NCBI GenBank assembly: GCA_964393525.1
Contig: CAYMTV010000011.1
Coordinates: 1-29,500, forward strand
From: CAYMTV01 sp964393525
GTDB taxonomy: Bacteria > Patescibacteriota > Microgenomatia > Daviesbacterales > UBA10151
Direction of reading: 5' to 3'
DNA length: 29,500 nucleotides
The notes beneath the pieces are model-generated. The model ran no database searches. It was not told where the DNA came from and was given only the letters and a program-made list of their open reading frames with translations. How positions within the stretch are numbered: position 1 is the first letter of the stretch; each line of letters starts with the position of its first letter. Made by a program: the position numbers and the translations under genes. Positions 1 to 7,752 of the stretch are shown here, one piece after another.

Positions 1-46
1 TGAAACCTGTACCAGAACTTAAACGAGTCCTCTTCAACACCCCCAA

Positions 47-77
47 TGTCATCCTGAGGGCGAAGCCCGAAGGATCT
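47..77. repeat. Short palindromic repeat at the 3' end of alr
   Basis: A nested hairpin: ATCCT (51-55) pairs with AGGAT (71-75), and inside it GGGC (58-61) pairs with GCCC (65-68) around GAA. The sequence type (TGTCATCCTGAG...GAAGGATCT) resembles widespread bacterial intergenic repeats. It abuts the alr stop codon and could serve as an RNA 3'-end hairpin, but there is no U-tract. Positions 1-46 show no gene that I can support. Confidence 0.6.
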
Positions 78-1196
78 CTAGACTAGCTCTCTTCTTGTAA
101 AAGGGCTTAAGTGTACCAAAAGGTCATGCTGCAGGGTTTGACAGGCTTCAGCCGCTTTCTCAATTGAGTTTGGATCCTTAGGGTCTCTGGAAAAAACCAA
201 AACTTCCTGGCCCTTTTTGGGGTTTTTGATACCCGATAGATCAATGGTTGTAATATTCATGCTGATCAGACCGATTATTGGGCACTTGATTCCATCAACC
301 AAAACTGCGCCCTTATTGGAAAGCCTTCTGTCTACCCCGTCGTTATAACCAATTGGTAAAATTCCAATCACCATGTCCTTTTTGGCAACATAGGTCTCAC
401 TATACCCTACCTTCGCGCCCTTACTTATTTTTTTAATCTGGGCTATTTTGGTTTTTAGAGAAAGGAGTGGTTTTAGGTTGTTGTTTAACCCTGAAAGGCC
501 ATAAATCGCCCGACCGGATCTTACTAAGTTTACTCCATCAACTAAATTGTTATATAAGGCAAAAGAGCCACCAACATGAAACCATTTAGAGTCTAAACCA
601 TGCTCAAGACAGATCTGCTTAGCTTTTTGAAAATTACTTTGCTGAGCTTGAGTTAGTTTGCTTTTGGGGTTATCTGCTGAAGCAAAGTGAGTCATCAGTC
701 CTGCTATCCTGATATTTTTCAGCTTTTTCAACTCCTTTATAAACTGCGCCAGTTGGCTTAAAGGAACCCCTTCCCTGCTCATCCCGGTACCGACAAAGAT
801 ATGTACCTCCGCGCCCTTTTGGTATTCATTTACAGCTTTTGCAAAATCTAAATCAAACACAGCGTAGGAAAAAGGTAGTTTCTTAACTTTTAAGTTTTCC
901 GGGTCAATATAGCCTGTTATTAGTACAGGAGTTTTTATTTTGGCTTTCAAAAGTTCGTAAGCCTCAAAAAGTGAGTCAACGCAAAAAAATGGGCAATTTT
1001 CCCGATCCAAAGCTTTGGCAATAAGCGTAATTCCGTGTCCATAAGCATTGCTTTTTAAAACTGGCGCAATTTTAATCTGAGGATTGACAGAGGTCAGATA
1101 TTTGTAGTTATGAAACAAATTCTTTTTTGAAATCTCGATTTTATTAAGCGGCTGATAATTTTGGCCACCAAACAGCCGTCTGATCGCTTTAAACAT
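78..1196 (-). CDS. alr: Alanine racemase (PLP-dependent, fold type III)
   Basis: Interconverts L- and D-alanine for peptidoglycan synthesis in the cytoplasm. The 372-residue length is normal for the family. The PLP lysine is K48 in VLKSNAYGHG. The second-domain tyrosine region VGYSETYVA and the motifs LPIGYNDGVDR and GLISMNITTID are all present. The start is set at the ATG at 1196, not the in-frame TTG at 1199, because a promoter -10 box ends 7 bases upstream. One oddity: where most family members read K-V-D-T-G-M-x-R, this protein reads F-V-G-T-G-M-S-R, so the usually carbamylated lysine and the neighbouring aspartate are missing. It is divergent from homoserine dehydrogenase. A racemase for another amino acid is possible. 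Confidence 0.9.
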   Translation of the reverse strand: MFKAIRRLFGGQNYQPLNKIEISKKNLFHNYKYLTSVNPQIKIAPVLKSNAYGHGITLIAKALDRENCPFFCVDSLFEAYELLKAKIKTPVLITGYIDPENLKVKKLPFSYAVFDLDFAKAVNEYQKGAEVHIFVGTGMSREGVPLSQLAQFIKELKKLKNIRIAGLMTHFASADNPKSKLTQAQQSNFQKAKQICLEHGLDSKWFHVGGSFALYNNLVDGVNLVRSGRAIYGLSGLNNNLKPLLSLKTKIAQIKKISKGAKVGYSETYVAKKDMVIGILPIGYNDGVDRRLSNKGAVLVDGIKCPIIGLISMNITTIDLSGIKNPKKGQEVLVFSRDPKDPNSIEKAAEACQTLQHDLLVHLSPFTRRELV

Positions 1197-1203
1197 CAAG
1201 AGA

Positions 1204-1231
1204 ATTATATCCTGCTTATGTTGGGAGTCAA
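1204..1231 (-). promoter_or_regulatory. alr promoter, apparently leaderless
   Basis: On the minus strand TTGACT (1231-1226), a 16-base spacer and TATAAT (1209-1204) lie 7 bases before the ATG at 1196. A start about 7 bases after the -10 would fall at or next to the ATG, so no Shine-Dalgarno leader is expected. Confidence 0.7.
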
Positions 1232-1244
1232 ATTACCTGCTCCG

Positions 1245-1272
1245 TTGACTATGAGATAAATTTGGATATAAT
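1245..1272 (+). promoter_or_regulatory. hom promoter, apparently leaderless
   Basis: TTGACT (1245-1250), a 16-base spacer and TATAAT (1267-1272) end 9 bases before the hom ATG at 1282. The boxes are identical to those of the divergent alr promoter, with the same spacer length. The mRNA would have about 0-3 untranslated bases. Confidence 0.7.
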
Positions 1273-1281
1273 TCTTCGAAT

Positions 1282-2586
1282 ATGCCATCAAAACAAATTA
1301 ATGTAGGCTTAATTGGCTTGGGCAGTGTGGGTCGTGGTGTTGCCAGATATTTCCAGCAAGGTCGGGGTAAAAACTTTGGTATCAATTTAAAAAAGGTCGC
1401 TGTTTTTAACCTTAAAAAAGATCGAAGGCTGGGTTATTCCCTTCCACCACTCACAGATAAACCTGAAGAAATTATTAATGATCCCCAAATTGATATTGTT
1501 GTAGAGTTAATCGGCGGCATAAACCCTGCCAAAAAATATATCCTTGATGCAATTAAAAGTAAAAAAAGCGTAGTAACCGCTAATAAAGCGGTCATAGCCC
1601 AATATGCTAAAGAGTTTTTCACCGCGGCCAAACAAAATAATGCAGATTTTGCTTTTGAAGGAGCTGTTGGCGGGGGAATTCCTTTAATTAGAACCTTACT
1701 GGGCTTTTCCGGGGAAAAAATCAACCGGGTAATGGCAATTTTAAATGGTACCACCAACTTTATTCTGACCCAGATGGAAGAAGGGTTGGATTTTGCCACA
1801 GCTTTAAAAGATGCCCAGGCCAAAGGCTTTGCCGAGGCCAACCATATTCTGGATACTGGCGGGTTTGATGCCAGAGATAAACTGGCAATTTTGGCTTCTT
1901 TAATCTTTAACTCTGAAATAAAAACCCAAAGCATCTATTGTGAGGGTATCACCGGGATTACTCCGGTTGATGTTGATTTTGCTAGCAAATTTGGCACGGA
2001 CGAAGACGGAAAAGGCTATGCAATAAAACTTATTGCCCAGGCTCAAAGATTAAATGGTGAGATAGTTTTAAGGGTTAATCCAGCACTCATTGCAAAAAAC
2101 CATCCTTTAGCCTCTATCAGAAATGAGCTAAATGCAGTTTATTTAGAGGGGGAGCTTTTTGGACAATTAACAATCTCAGGGCCTGGAGCCGGAACCAATC
2201 CCACTACTTCTGCAGTAATCTCAGATATATTGCGCCTAACGGATAATTTAAGGAAAGGGATTACTGACGACTTGCCTGCTTTAGATTCCAAAGTTAAGCT
2301 TTCTAAAGCAGAAAATATTAACCAGAAAGGCTATATTCGGGTTAACTTAAGACATAAGCCTGGAAGTTTGGCTGCTGTTGCCAAAATCCTGGCCAAACAT
2401 CAGTTAAACATTTCAGATTCTATCCAAAGAAGAAGATTCGAAACTAAAATTAAGGGAGTTTCCTACATTCCCGATATTATTACTGTTGAATCCACCCAAA
2501 GAGGCAGAATTGAAAAGGCTTTGAAGGAGGTATCCAAATCCGGCAGAGTTGAAGGAGCTCCTTTCTTCTTGGGTTTTGAAGATTAA
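1282..2586 (+). CDS. hom: Homoserine dehydrogenase with C-terminal ACT domain
   Basis: Reduces aspartate semialdehyde to homoserine with NAD(P)H, the branch towards threonine and methionine. It uses the same intermediate that the lysC-asd genes of the nearby lysine cluster make. At 434 residues it has the usual length of the ACT-containing form. The N-terminal Rossmann fold starts GLIGLGSVGRGVA. TANKAVIA, EGAVGGGIPLIRTL and LNGTTNFILTQM mark the catalytic core. A C-terminal ACT domain from about residue 355 (RHKPGSLAAVAKIL, then LNISDSIQ) suggests feedback control, typically by threonine. The ATG is fixed by the promoter just upstream. Confidence 0.95.
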   Translation: MPSKQINVGLIGLGSVGRGVARYFQQGRGKNFGINLKKVAVFNLKKDRRLGYSLPPLTDKPEEIINDPQIDIVVELIGGINPAKKYILDAIKSKKSVVTANKAVIAQYAKEFFTAAKQNNADFAFEGAVGGGIPLIRTLLGFSGEKINRVMAILNGTTNFILTQMEEGLDFATALKDAQAKGFAEANHILDTGGFDARDKLAILASLIFNSEIKTQSIYCEGITGITPVDVDFASKFGTDEDGKGYAIKLIAQAQRLNGEIVLRVNPALIAKNHPLASIRNELNAVYLEGELFGQLTISGPGAGTNPTTSAVISDILRLTDNLRKGITDDLPALDSKVKLSKAENINQKGYIRVNLRHKPGSLAAVAKILAKHQLNISDSIQRRRFETKIKGVSYIPDIITVESTQRGRIEKALKEVSKSGRVEGAPFFLGFED

Positions 2587-2587
2587 G

Positions 2588-2617
2588 TTGACAAAATCCT
2601 GACAATAACTTTAAAAT
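2588..2617 (+). promoter_or_regulatory. Promoter of the 78-residue ORF
   Basis: TTGACA (2588-2593), an 18-base spacer and TAAAAT (2612-2617) lie 8 bases before the ATG at 2626. This repeats the leaderless arrangement seen for alr and hom, and it supports the small downstream ORF as a real gene. Confidence 0.6.
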
Positions 2618-2625
2618 AGTGCTAT

Positions 2626-2862
2626 ATGTCACATCCTGGAAGAGAACCGAATGGTTTGGAGTCGGTATCAATCCAGCAAACACCCGATGTCCGGCATACT
2701 TTGGGTTCTTATACAAACCATGGTCCTCTTTTAAGGGAAATGCTCACCGATCTGGAATTCCCCCAGGTAGAAGAATTCCCTCGAGGCAAACTCGTAGTTA
2801 TACGAACAACTACCGGTCAAAGATTTGGATTATCTCAGCAACCTTCTGCTCTTAGAAGATAA
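2626..2862 (+). CDS. Small hypothetical protein, 78 residues
   Basis: I do not recognise a family. The product is hydrophilic, lacks a signal peptide or membrane segment, and has a basic, Ser/Gln-rich C-terminus. It was chosen over an overlapping +1-frame ORF and an antisense ORF of the same length because a consensus-like promoter ends 8 bases before this ATG, matching the leaderless layout of neighbouring genes. The other two frames look compositionally unlike protein (Trp- and Cys-rich). It follows hom and converges on lysA. No Shine-Dalgarno sequence is visible. Confidence 0.5.
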   Translation: MSHPGREPNGLESVSIQQTPDVRHTLGSYTNHGPLLREMLTDLEFPQVEEFPRGKLVVIRTTTGQRFGLSQQPSALRR

Positions 2863-2869
2863 AATACTA

Positions 2870-2912
2870 AACTTTGGAAAAATCTAAAGTTGCAAAGTGA
2901 GCAAAGCTCTTT
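2870..2912 (+). terminator. Possible weak terminator between convergent genes
   Basis: AACTTT (2870-2875) can pair with AAAGTT (2886-2891), and GAGC (2899-2902) with GCTC (2906-2909) followed by TTTC. The stems are short and the T-run is poor, so this is tentative. Confidence 0.25.
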
Positions 2913-4174
2913 CATAACGCTTCAAAATTCAGCGTTGCGAAATAGTCATCAATGTCTTCTGCTCTTCTGATTTGCTCAACTGATCCATCTTCTTTTAGTA
3001 AAAGCTCTGCAGATCTAAGCTTGCCATTATATTGAAAGCCCATGGAATATCCGTGTGCTCCTGTATCATGAATAACTATAATATCCCCTATTTCTATCTT
3101 AGGAAGTTTTCTATCTATAGCAAATTTATCATTGTTCTCACAAAGTGATCCAACTACATCATATACCTCAGTTTCTATATCATTTTCTTTTCCCAAAATA
3201 GTCTCATGATGGTATGCCCCATACATAGCAGGTCTCATTAAATTTGCCATACAAGCATCCACCCCAATGTATTTTTTATAAGTGTTTTTAGTATGAATTG
3301 CAGTTGTGACCAAATATCCATAAGGACCAGTAATAACTATAAAAAAAAAAAAAACAATCTTTAGAGGATCTAAATTACTCTTGAGTATAATTTCCTTATA
3401 GAGCTTTTTCATTTCAGAAGAAATGTAGTTTAAATCAATAGGTTCTTGCTCAGGCTTATAAGGAATTCCTATTCCTCCACCCATATTAATAAATTCAATC
3501 TTGATTCCAGTCTGCTCATTAATTTCTTTGACCAGCTCAAACAGCATTTCGGCTGTTTCTACAAAAGCCTGTTTTTCTATTTCATTGGTTGCAACCATGG
3601 TATGAAGACCAAACCTTTTAACTCCCTTTTCTTTTAAGATTTTATATGCTTCTAAAAGTTGAGCTTTGGTCATGCCATATTTGGCATCCTCAGGGTGACC
3701 AATCATGAAATTTCCCTTATGTTCTCTCAAGGAACCTGGGTTATATCTACAACAGATCACTTCCGGCATCCCGCCAATAGCTTCTTCTAAAAACTCAATA
3801 TGGCTAATATCATCCAAATTAATTATTGCCCCTAATTTTTGAGCATATTGGTACTCTTTTGCTGGAGTATCATTAGAAGTAAACATTATCTCTTCCCCTT
3901 TTAAACCGATTTTCTCTGAAAGTATGAGCTCAGGCAAAGAAGAACAATCTGTTCCCATCCCCTCTTCTTTTAAAATTTTTATAATATAAGGATTGGGGCA
4001 AGCTTTGACTGCAAAGTAATTTTTAAAGTTAGGAATCCAGGAAAAAGCTTTATGAAAACGCTTCGCGTTTTCCCTGATCCCTTTTTCATCATAGATATGA
4101 AAAGGTGTAGGAAACTCCTTAATAATTTCCTCTATTTTTGCTTTATTAAATGGTAAACTTTTATCTTTGTTCAT
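2912..4174 (-). CDS. lysA: Diaminopimelate decarboxylase, motif-damaged
   Basis: Decarboxylates meso-diaminopimelate to L-lysine, the last step of the pathway encoded upstream. It is a PLP fold type III enzyme of about 420 residues. The PLP lysine lies in NYFAVKACPNP. Further family features are HTMVATNE, the glycine-rich phosphate loop INMGGGIG, the active-site cysteine region VGSLCENND, and HDTGAHGYSM. The ATG at 4174 is preferred to the in-frame TTG at 4189. One strong anomaly: residues 275-278 are four phenylalanines encoded by a 14-base homopolymer where the family normally has E-x-G-R before ITGPYG. As written, the enzyme would probably be inactive. The frame is intact on both sides. 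It is the last gene of the minus-strand lysine cluster. Confidence 0.85.
   Translation of the reverse strand: MNKDKSLPFNKAKIEEIIKEFPTPFHIYDEKGIRENAKRFHKAFSWIPNFKNYFAVKACPNPYIIKILKEEGMGTDCSSLPELILSEKIGLKGEEIMFTSNDTPAKEYQYAQKLGAIINLDDISHIEFLEEAIGGMPEVICCRYNPGSLREHKGNFMIGHPEDAKYGMTKAQLLEAYKILKEKGVKRFGLHTMVATNEIEKQAFVETAEMLFELVKEINEQTGIKIEFINMGGGIGIPYKPEQEPIDLNYISSEMKKLYKEIILKSNLDPLKIVFFFFIVITGPYGYLVTTAIHTKNTYKKYIGVDACMANLMRPAMYGAYHHETILGKENDIETEVYDVVGSLCENNDKFAIDRKLPKIEIGDIIVIHDTGAHGYSMGFQYNGKLRSAELLLKEDGSVEQIRRAEDIDDYFATLNFEAL
3341..3354. other. 14-base poly-A tract inside lysA
   Basis: Fourteen consecutive A on the plus strand (T in the lysA sense strand). It sits exactly where codons for the conserved E-x-G-R stretch are expected and apparently preserves spacing to the flanking KIV and ITGPYG. 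It is the longest homopolymer I noticed. It may be a consensus error. Confidence 0.9.
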
Positions 4175-4238
4175 GATGAGAATTTTCAATTATTAATTTT
4201 TAATTTTCAATAAAAATTTCAAATTTTAAATTAAAAAA
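4175..4238. repeat. AT-rich micro-repeat between dapL and lysA
   Basis: Nearly all A and T, with repeated AATTTTCAA, AATTTTTAA and AATTTCAA words. It resembles the AT-rich word repeats at 14521-14656 and 27335-27438. No gene is visible. Confidence 0.45.
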
Positions 4239-5405
4239 TTATATCCTAAGATTCTCCTTCAGACTTTCTACTGCTTTTTGAATATTTTCTCTATGGCCAA
4301 AGGCTGAAAATCTAATATAACCTTCTCCCATTTCTCCAAAACCTGAACCAGGAGTAGTAACCACTGAAGCTTCGTTTAAAATTTTATCAAAAAATTCCCA
4401 AGAAGATAGATTATTCGGGCATTTTACCCAAAGGTAAGGGGCATTTATACCTCCATATACTGTGAGTCCCAAATTAATTAGTCCTTTCTTTATCAAACTG
4501 GCATTTTGCATATAATATGATATCAATGCTTTGGACTCTTTTTGACCTTGAGGAGATAAAACTGCTAGTCCTCCTTCTTGAGCAATATTTGATGCACCAT
4601 TAAACATTGTCGTCTGTCTTCTATTCCAAAGAGAATTAAAGGGTTCCATTGGGACAATTGTCCAGCCAAGTCTGACACCAGTAAAACCTGCCATTTTGGA
4701 AAAAGACTGGATTTCGATACTACAATCCCTTGCTCCTTCTATTTCATAGATGCTTTTAGGCAAATTCTTATCTGAGATAAACTCTGAGTATGCAGCATCA
4801 AAAATAATGACAGCTTCATTTTCATTGGCGTACTCCACAAACTCTTTTAGTTGTGATCTAGTTGCAACTGCTCCTGTTGGGTTATTAGGAGAACAAAGAA
4901 AGATTATATCCACCTTTTCATTAGGCAGCTTTGGGAAAAAACCATTTTCTTCTGTACATTTCATTAAGACCACTTTTTTACCAGCAATAATATTTGAATC
5001 TAAATAAACCGGATAAACTGGATCAGCAATAGCCACAATAGAATCCTCAGCAAAGATTGAGGTGATATTGGCTGAGTCTGCTTTGGCTCCATCTGAGATA
5101 AAAACTTCTTTTTTATTTATATTAATATTTCGACCGGCATAGAATTTCGAAACTGCCTCTCTTAACGCAACACTCCCCTGTTCATCACCATAGCCTGTAT
5201 AAGTATCCCTACTGCCTAATTTCTCCACTGCATCTTTTAATCCTTTTATAACAACTTCTGGTAAAGGTTCCGTTGTATTACCTATCCCAAGCTTTAAAAT
5301 CTCTACCTTAGGATTTGCCTCATGAAAGGATTTAGTTTTTTTAGACATATATGAAAAAAGATAGCTGGAAGCAAGTTTATTAAAATTTTTATTTTTTTTT
5401 GCCAT
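4239..5405 (-). CDS. dapL: LL-diaminopimelate aminotransferase
   Basis: Converts tetrahydrodipicolinate directly to LL-diaminopimelate with glutamate as amino donor, bypassing the acylated intermediates of DapD, DapC and DapE. The 388-residue product is a class I PLP aminotransferase. YTGYGDEQGSVALREAV, CSPNNPTGAVATR, the PLP lysine in QSFSKMAGFTGVRLGW and TPGSGFGEMGEGYIRFSAFG are typical of DapL. It lies between asd and lysA, and no dapD, dapC or dapE is present, which fits the DapL route. Other class I aminotransferases share the fold, but the operon context makes DapL likely. Confidence 0.9.
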   Translation of the reverse strand: MAKKNKNFNKLASSYLFSYMSKKTKSFHEANPKVEILKLGIGNTTEPLPEVVIKGLKDAVEKLGSRDTYTGYGDEQGSVALREAVSKFYAGRNININKKEVFISDGAKADSANITSIFAEDSIVAIADPVYPVYLDSNIIAGKKVVLMKCTEENGFFPKLPNEKVDIIFLCSPNNPTGAVATRSQLKEFVEYANENEAVIIFDAAYSEFISDKNLPKSIYEIEGARDCSIEIQSFSKMAGFTGVRLGWTIVPMEPFNSLWNRRQTTMFNGASNIAQEGGLAVLSPQGQKESKALISYYMQNASLIKKGLINLGLTVYGGINAPYLWVKCPNNLSSWEFFDKILNEASVVTTPGSGFGEMGEGYIRFSAFGHRENIQKAVESLKENLRI

Positions 5406-5415
5406 AATTTCCTTC

Positions 5416-5484
5416 TGTCATCCCGGACTTGATCCGGGATCCATTCAATAGTTTTTATGGATTCCCGCTTCCGCGGGAATGACA
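5416..5484. repeat. Two-hairpin palindromic repeat between asd and dapL
   Basis: TGTCAT-type termini enclose two perfect 8-bp stems, ATCCCGGA/TCCGGGAT (5420-5440) and ATTCCCGC/GCGGGAAT (about 5461-5480). This is the well-known element class whose accidental translation reads FPRKRES...QVRDD. It fills almost all of the asd-dapL junction. Confidence 0.8.
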
Positions 5485-5487
5485 AGA

Positions 5488-6582
5488 TTAAATATACCCT
5501 TTAGCTTTAAGTAGCTCTGCTGTTAAAATTGCTCCTCCTGCTGCACCTCTGATGGTATTATGGGAAAGCCCGATAAATTTAAAGTCTAAAATATTATCTT
5601 CTCTTAACCTTCCAGCGGCAATCCCCATTCCCTTACCCAAATCCCTGTCCAAGGCAGTCTGTGGTCTATCCTCTTCCTCAAAATTGCTTTCTTCGAAATA
5701 AGTTATGAAAGGGTTTGGAGTTGAAGGTAAATTTAAATCTGTTAAAGGATTAAAATTTTCCCAGGCCTCAATTATTTGCTCTTTAGTAGGTTTATCAACA
5801 AAAGCTACACTGACTGAAGCCATATGGCCATCAGAAATCGGTGCTCTAACACAAGTGGCAGATATTACCGGATGAGTTGCAAGCTCAATTTTCCCATCCT
5901 TAAGCTCCCCCCAAACCCTTAAAGGCTCTCTCTCTGATTTTTCCTCTTCCCCGCCTATAAAGGGAATAGCATTGTCCTCCATTTCAGACCAAGCTTCCAT
6001 GGTTTTCCCGGCTCCTGAGACAGCCTGAAAAGTGGTTACCAAAACTTTGGTAATGCCAAATTGCATTAAAGGAGTCAGCATTGGTACATAAGACTGGATT
6101 GAACAGTTAGGTTTGACAACAATCAGACCTTTATCCCATCCTCGATTTTTTCTTTGGCCATTAATTAGATCCAAGTGAAGTGGGTTAATTTCAGGTAGGA
6201 TAATTGGCACGTCTTCTGTCCACCTGTGAGCTGAGTTATTAGAAACAACCGCAACTCCTTTCCCGGCATAAGACTCTTCAATCCTTCTGATCTCCTCCTT
6301 TTCCATATCCAAGGCTGAAAAAACCAGTTGGACATCCTGAGTAATTTTTCCCATATCATCCTCAACCGCTAAAACCACCATTTTAGAAATATTTTGAGGG
6401 ACTGGTTCCTTAAGCGCCCATCTACCTTCCACAGCTTCTTTATAAGTTTTACCGGCAGAGCGGGGGGACGCAGCTACAACCGTAACCTCAAACCAGGGAT
6501 GGTTTGCAAGTAAAGACACAAATCTCTGCCCCACCATACCAGTGGCACCCAATATTCCAACTTTAATCTTTTTATTTTCCAT
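5488..6582 (-). CDS. asd: Aspartate-semialdehyde dehydrogenase, archaeal/fungal-like type
   Basis: Reduces aspartyl phosphate to aspartate semialdehyde, the branch-point metabolite for DapA and homoserine dehydrogenase. It has 364 residues. The NADP fold starts GILGATGMVGQRFVSLL. The nucleophilic cysteine is in VVKPNCSIQ, followed by VSGAGKTMEAWSEM, and the catalytic histidine lies in RAPISDGHMASV. The K-P-N-C-S motif and the C-terminal region resemble the archaeal/fungal branch more than the E. coli enzyme, from memory only. It lies between dapA and dapL in the lysine cluster, and both flanking junctions carry GC-rich repeats. Confidence 0.93.
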   Translation of the reverse strand: MENKKIKVGILGATGMVGQRFVSLLANHPWFEVTVVAASPRSAGKTYKEAVEGRWALKEPVPQNISKMVVLAVEDDMGKITQDVQLVFSALDMEKEEIRRIEESYAGKGVAVVSNNSAHRWTEDVPIILPEINPLHLDLINGQRKNRGWDKGLIVVKPNCSIQSYVPMLTPLMQFGITKVLVTTFQAVSGAGKTMEAWSEMEDNAIPFIGGEEEKSEREPLRVWGELKDGKIELATHPVISATCVRAPISDGHMASVSVAFVDKPTKEQIIEAWENFNPLTDLNLPSTPNPFITYFEESNFEEEDRPQTALDRDLGKGMGIAAGRLREDNILDFKFIGLSHNTIRGAAGGAILTAELLKAKGYI

Positions 6583-6589
6583 ATTTATT

Positions 6590-6699
6590 TGTTTACGAGG
6601 GGTGACTCCGAAAGAGCTAGATCCCGAGCGTCGACCGCATCCGCCAGCCGGCGGAGAGGACGCACTTGGGACACTGAGGAGGCAGGACCCCGAAGTAAA
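6590..6699. repeat. GC-rich palindromic insert between dapA and asd
   Basis: This 110-base stretch is clearly more GC-rich than the genes around it. It includes the inverted repeat TCCGCC (6640-6645)/GGCGGA (6650-6655). It reads as accumulated repeat material, with no ORF I can support. It contains AGGAGGCAGGAC, but on the non-coding strand. Confidence 0.55.
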
Positions 6700-7590
6700 C
6701 TACACTAACTTCAACTCTTTCAACACTTTCTTCAGCTCCTCTTTATTCTTCTCTTCCATCTTAACCAAAGGCAATCTAAAACTTTCCTTAATCTTTCCCA
6801 TCATCGCCAAAGCAGTTTTAACCGGAATTGGATTTGATTCTATAAAATTGATATTCATTAAATCCAACAGCTCATAATGGATTCTTTTGGCTTCCTCCCA
6901 GTTGCCGTCTAAAGCCGACAAAGTCATATTGGAAAACTGTCCCGGGACCTCATTTGCCACAACTGAGATAATACCATGCCCGCCCAAAGCCATCAAAGGC
7001 AAGGTTATAGAATCATCCCCGGACAAAACAGCAAACCCCTCCGGTGCATCCTTAATTATTTCCATGATCTGGGTTATTGAACCTGAGGCTTCTTTTACCC
7101 CAACGACCATTGGCACCTCTCTGGCAATTCTGACAATAACCTTAGGGGCTACATTTGAACCTGTTCTACCTGGAACGTTGTACAAAATAATGGGCATTTT
7201 AACTTCATCGGCAATAGCTTTAAAATGAGCTACTAACCCATTTGGAGTAGGCTTATTGTAAAAGGGTGTAACATGCAACAGCGCATCCGCTCCTATCTTT
7301 TTTGTAATTTTTGAAAAAGCTATAGCTTTTGCCGTGTCATTTGAGCCTGCTCCGGCAATCACCGGGACTCTTTTTTTAACTGTTTCAACGCAGGTTTTTA
7401 CCACAGCCTCGTATTCTTCTAAATTTAAGGTTGCAGCCTCACCGGTTGATCCACAGGGAACCAATCCGTCTATTCCCTCCTTAATCTGCCATTCGATTAA
7501 ATCCTTATATGCTTTCAAATCAAGCGCACCACTCTCCTTAAACGGAGTTACAAGTGCAGTTATTGCTCCTTTAAACATTACATTTTTCAT
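6700..7590 (-). CDS. dapA: 4-hydroxy-tetrahydrodipicolinate synthase
   Basis: Condenses pyruvate with aspartate semialdehyde, the first committed step to diaminopimelate and lysine. The 296-residue length matches the family, a homotetrameric TIM barrel. Visible motifs are GAITALVTPF, the threonine pair region PCGSTGEAATL, the tyrosine in ILYNVPGRTG, the Schiff-base lysine in VVGVKEASG, and SGDDSITLPLMALGGHG. The first ATG (MKNVMFKG) is used; a second ATG four codons later is also possible. It lies downstream of dapB, separated by a palindromic insert. Confidence 0.95.
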   Translation of the reverse strand: MKNVMFKGAITALVTPFKESGALDLKAYKDLIEWQIKEGIDGLVPCGSTGEAATLNLEEYEAVVKTCVETVKKRVPVIAGAGSNDTAKAIAFSKITKKIGADALLHVTPFYNKPTPNGLVAHFKAIADEVKMPIILYNVPGRTGSNVAPKVIVRIAREVPMVVGVKEASGSITQIMEIIKDAPEGFAVLSGDDSITLPLMALGGHGIISVVANEVPGQFSNMTLSALDGNWEEAKRIHYELLDLMNINFIESNPIPVKTALAMMGKIKESFRLPLVKMEEKNKEELKKVLKELKLV

Positions 7591-7649
7591 TTTATTTGCG
7601 CAGCAAAAAAGCTATGCTTCATTTACCTTCTTTCACTCTTGCTTGCGAA

Positions 7650-7722
7650 GACACCTTCACGCGCAGCTGGCCGGATGATCCCGCCTTGGCGGGAGAATGA
7701 CAAGGCCGAGCATGAAGGTGTC
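7650..7722. repeat. Palindromic element with 10-bp terminal inverted repeats
   Basis: GACACCTTCA (7650-7659) and TGAAGGTGTC (7713-7722) are perfect inverted termini of a 73-bp element. Inside lies a 7-bp perfect stem, TCCCGCC (7679-7685)/GGCGGGA (7688-7694). It looks like a tiny non-coding mobile or REP-like element in the dapB-dapA junction (7591-7752). Confidence 0.65.
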
Positions 7723-7752
7723 GAGCAATCCATCACAGGACCCCCAAGAAAA

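Noticed and set aside
2619..2855. Alternative 78-codon ORF overlapping the small gene at 2626
   Set aside because: Its ATG falls only 1 base after the -10 box, and its composition is unlike a protein.
3341..3354. Frameshift in lysA at the poly-A tract
   Set aside because: The reading frame and conserved motifs continue on both sides, so it is a replacement within frame, not a frameshift.
5303..5485. 60-codon minus-strand ORF starting MSFPRKRES
   Set aside because: Its first part is the translation of a palindromic repeat and the rest is an out-of-frame shadow of dapL.
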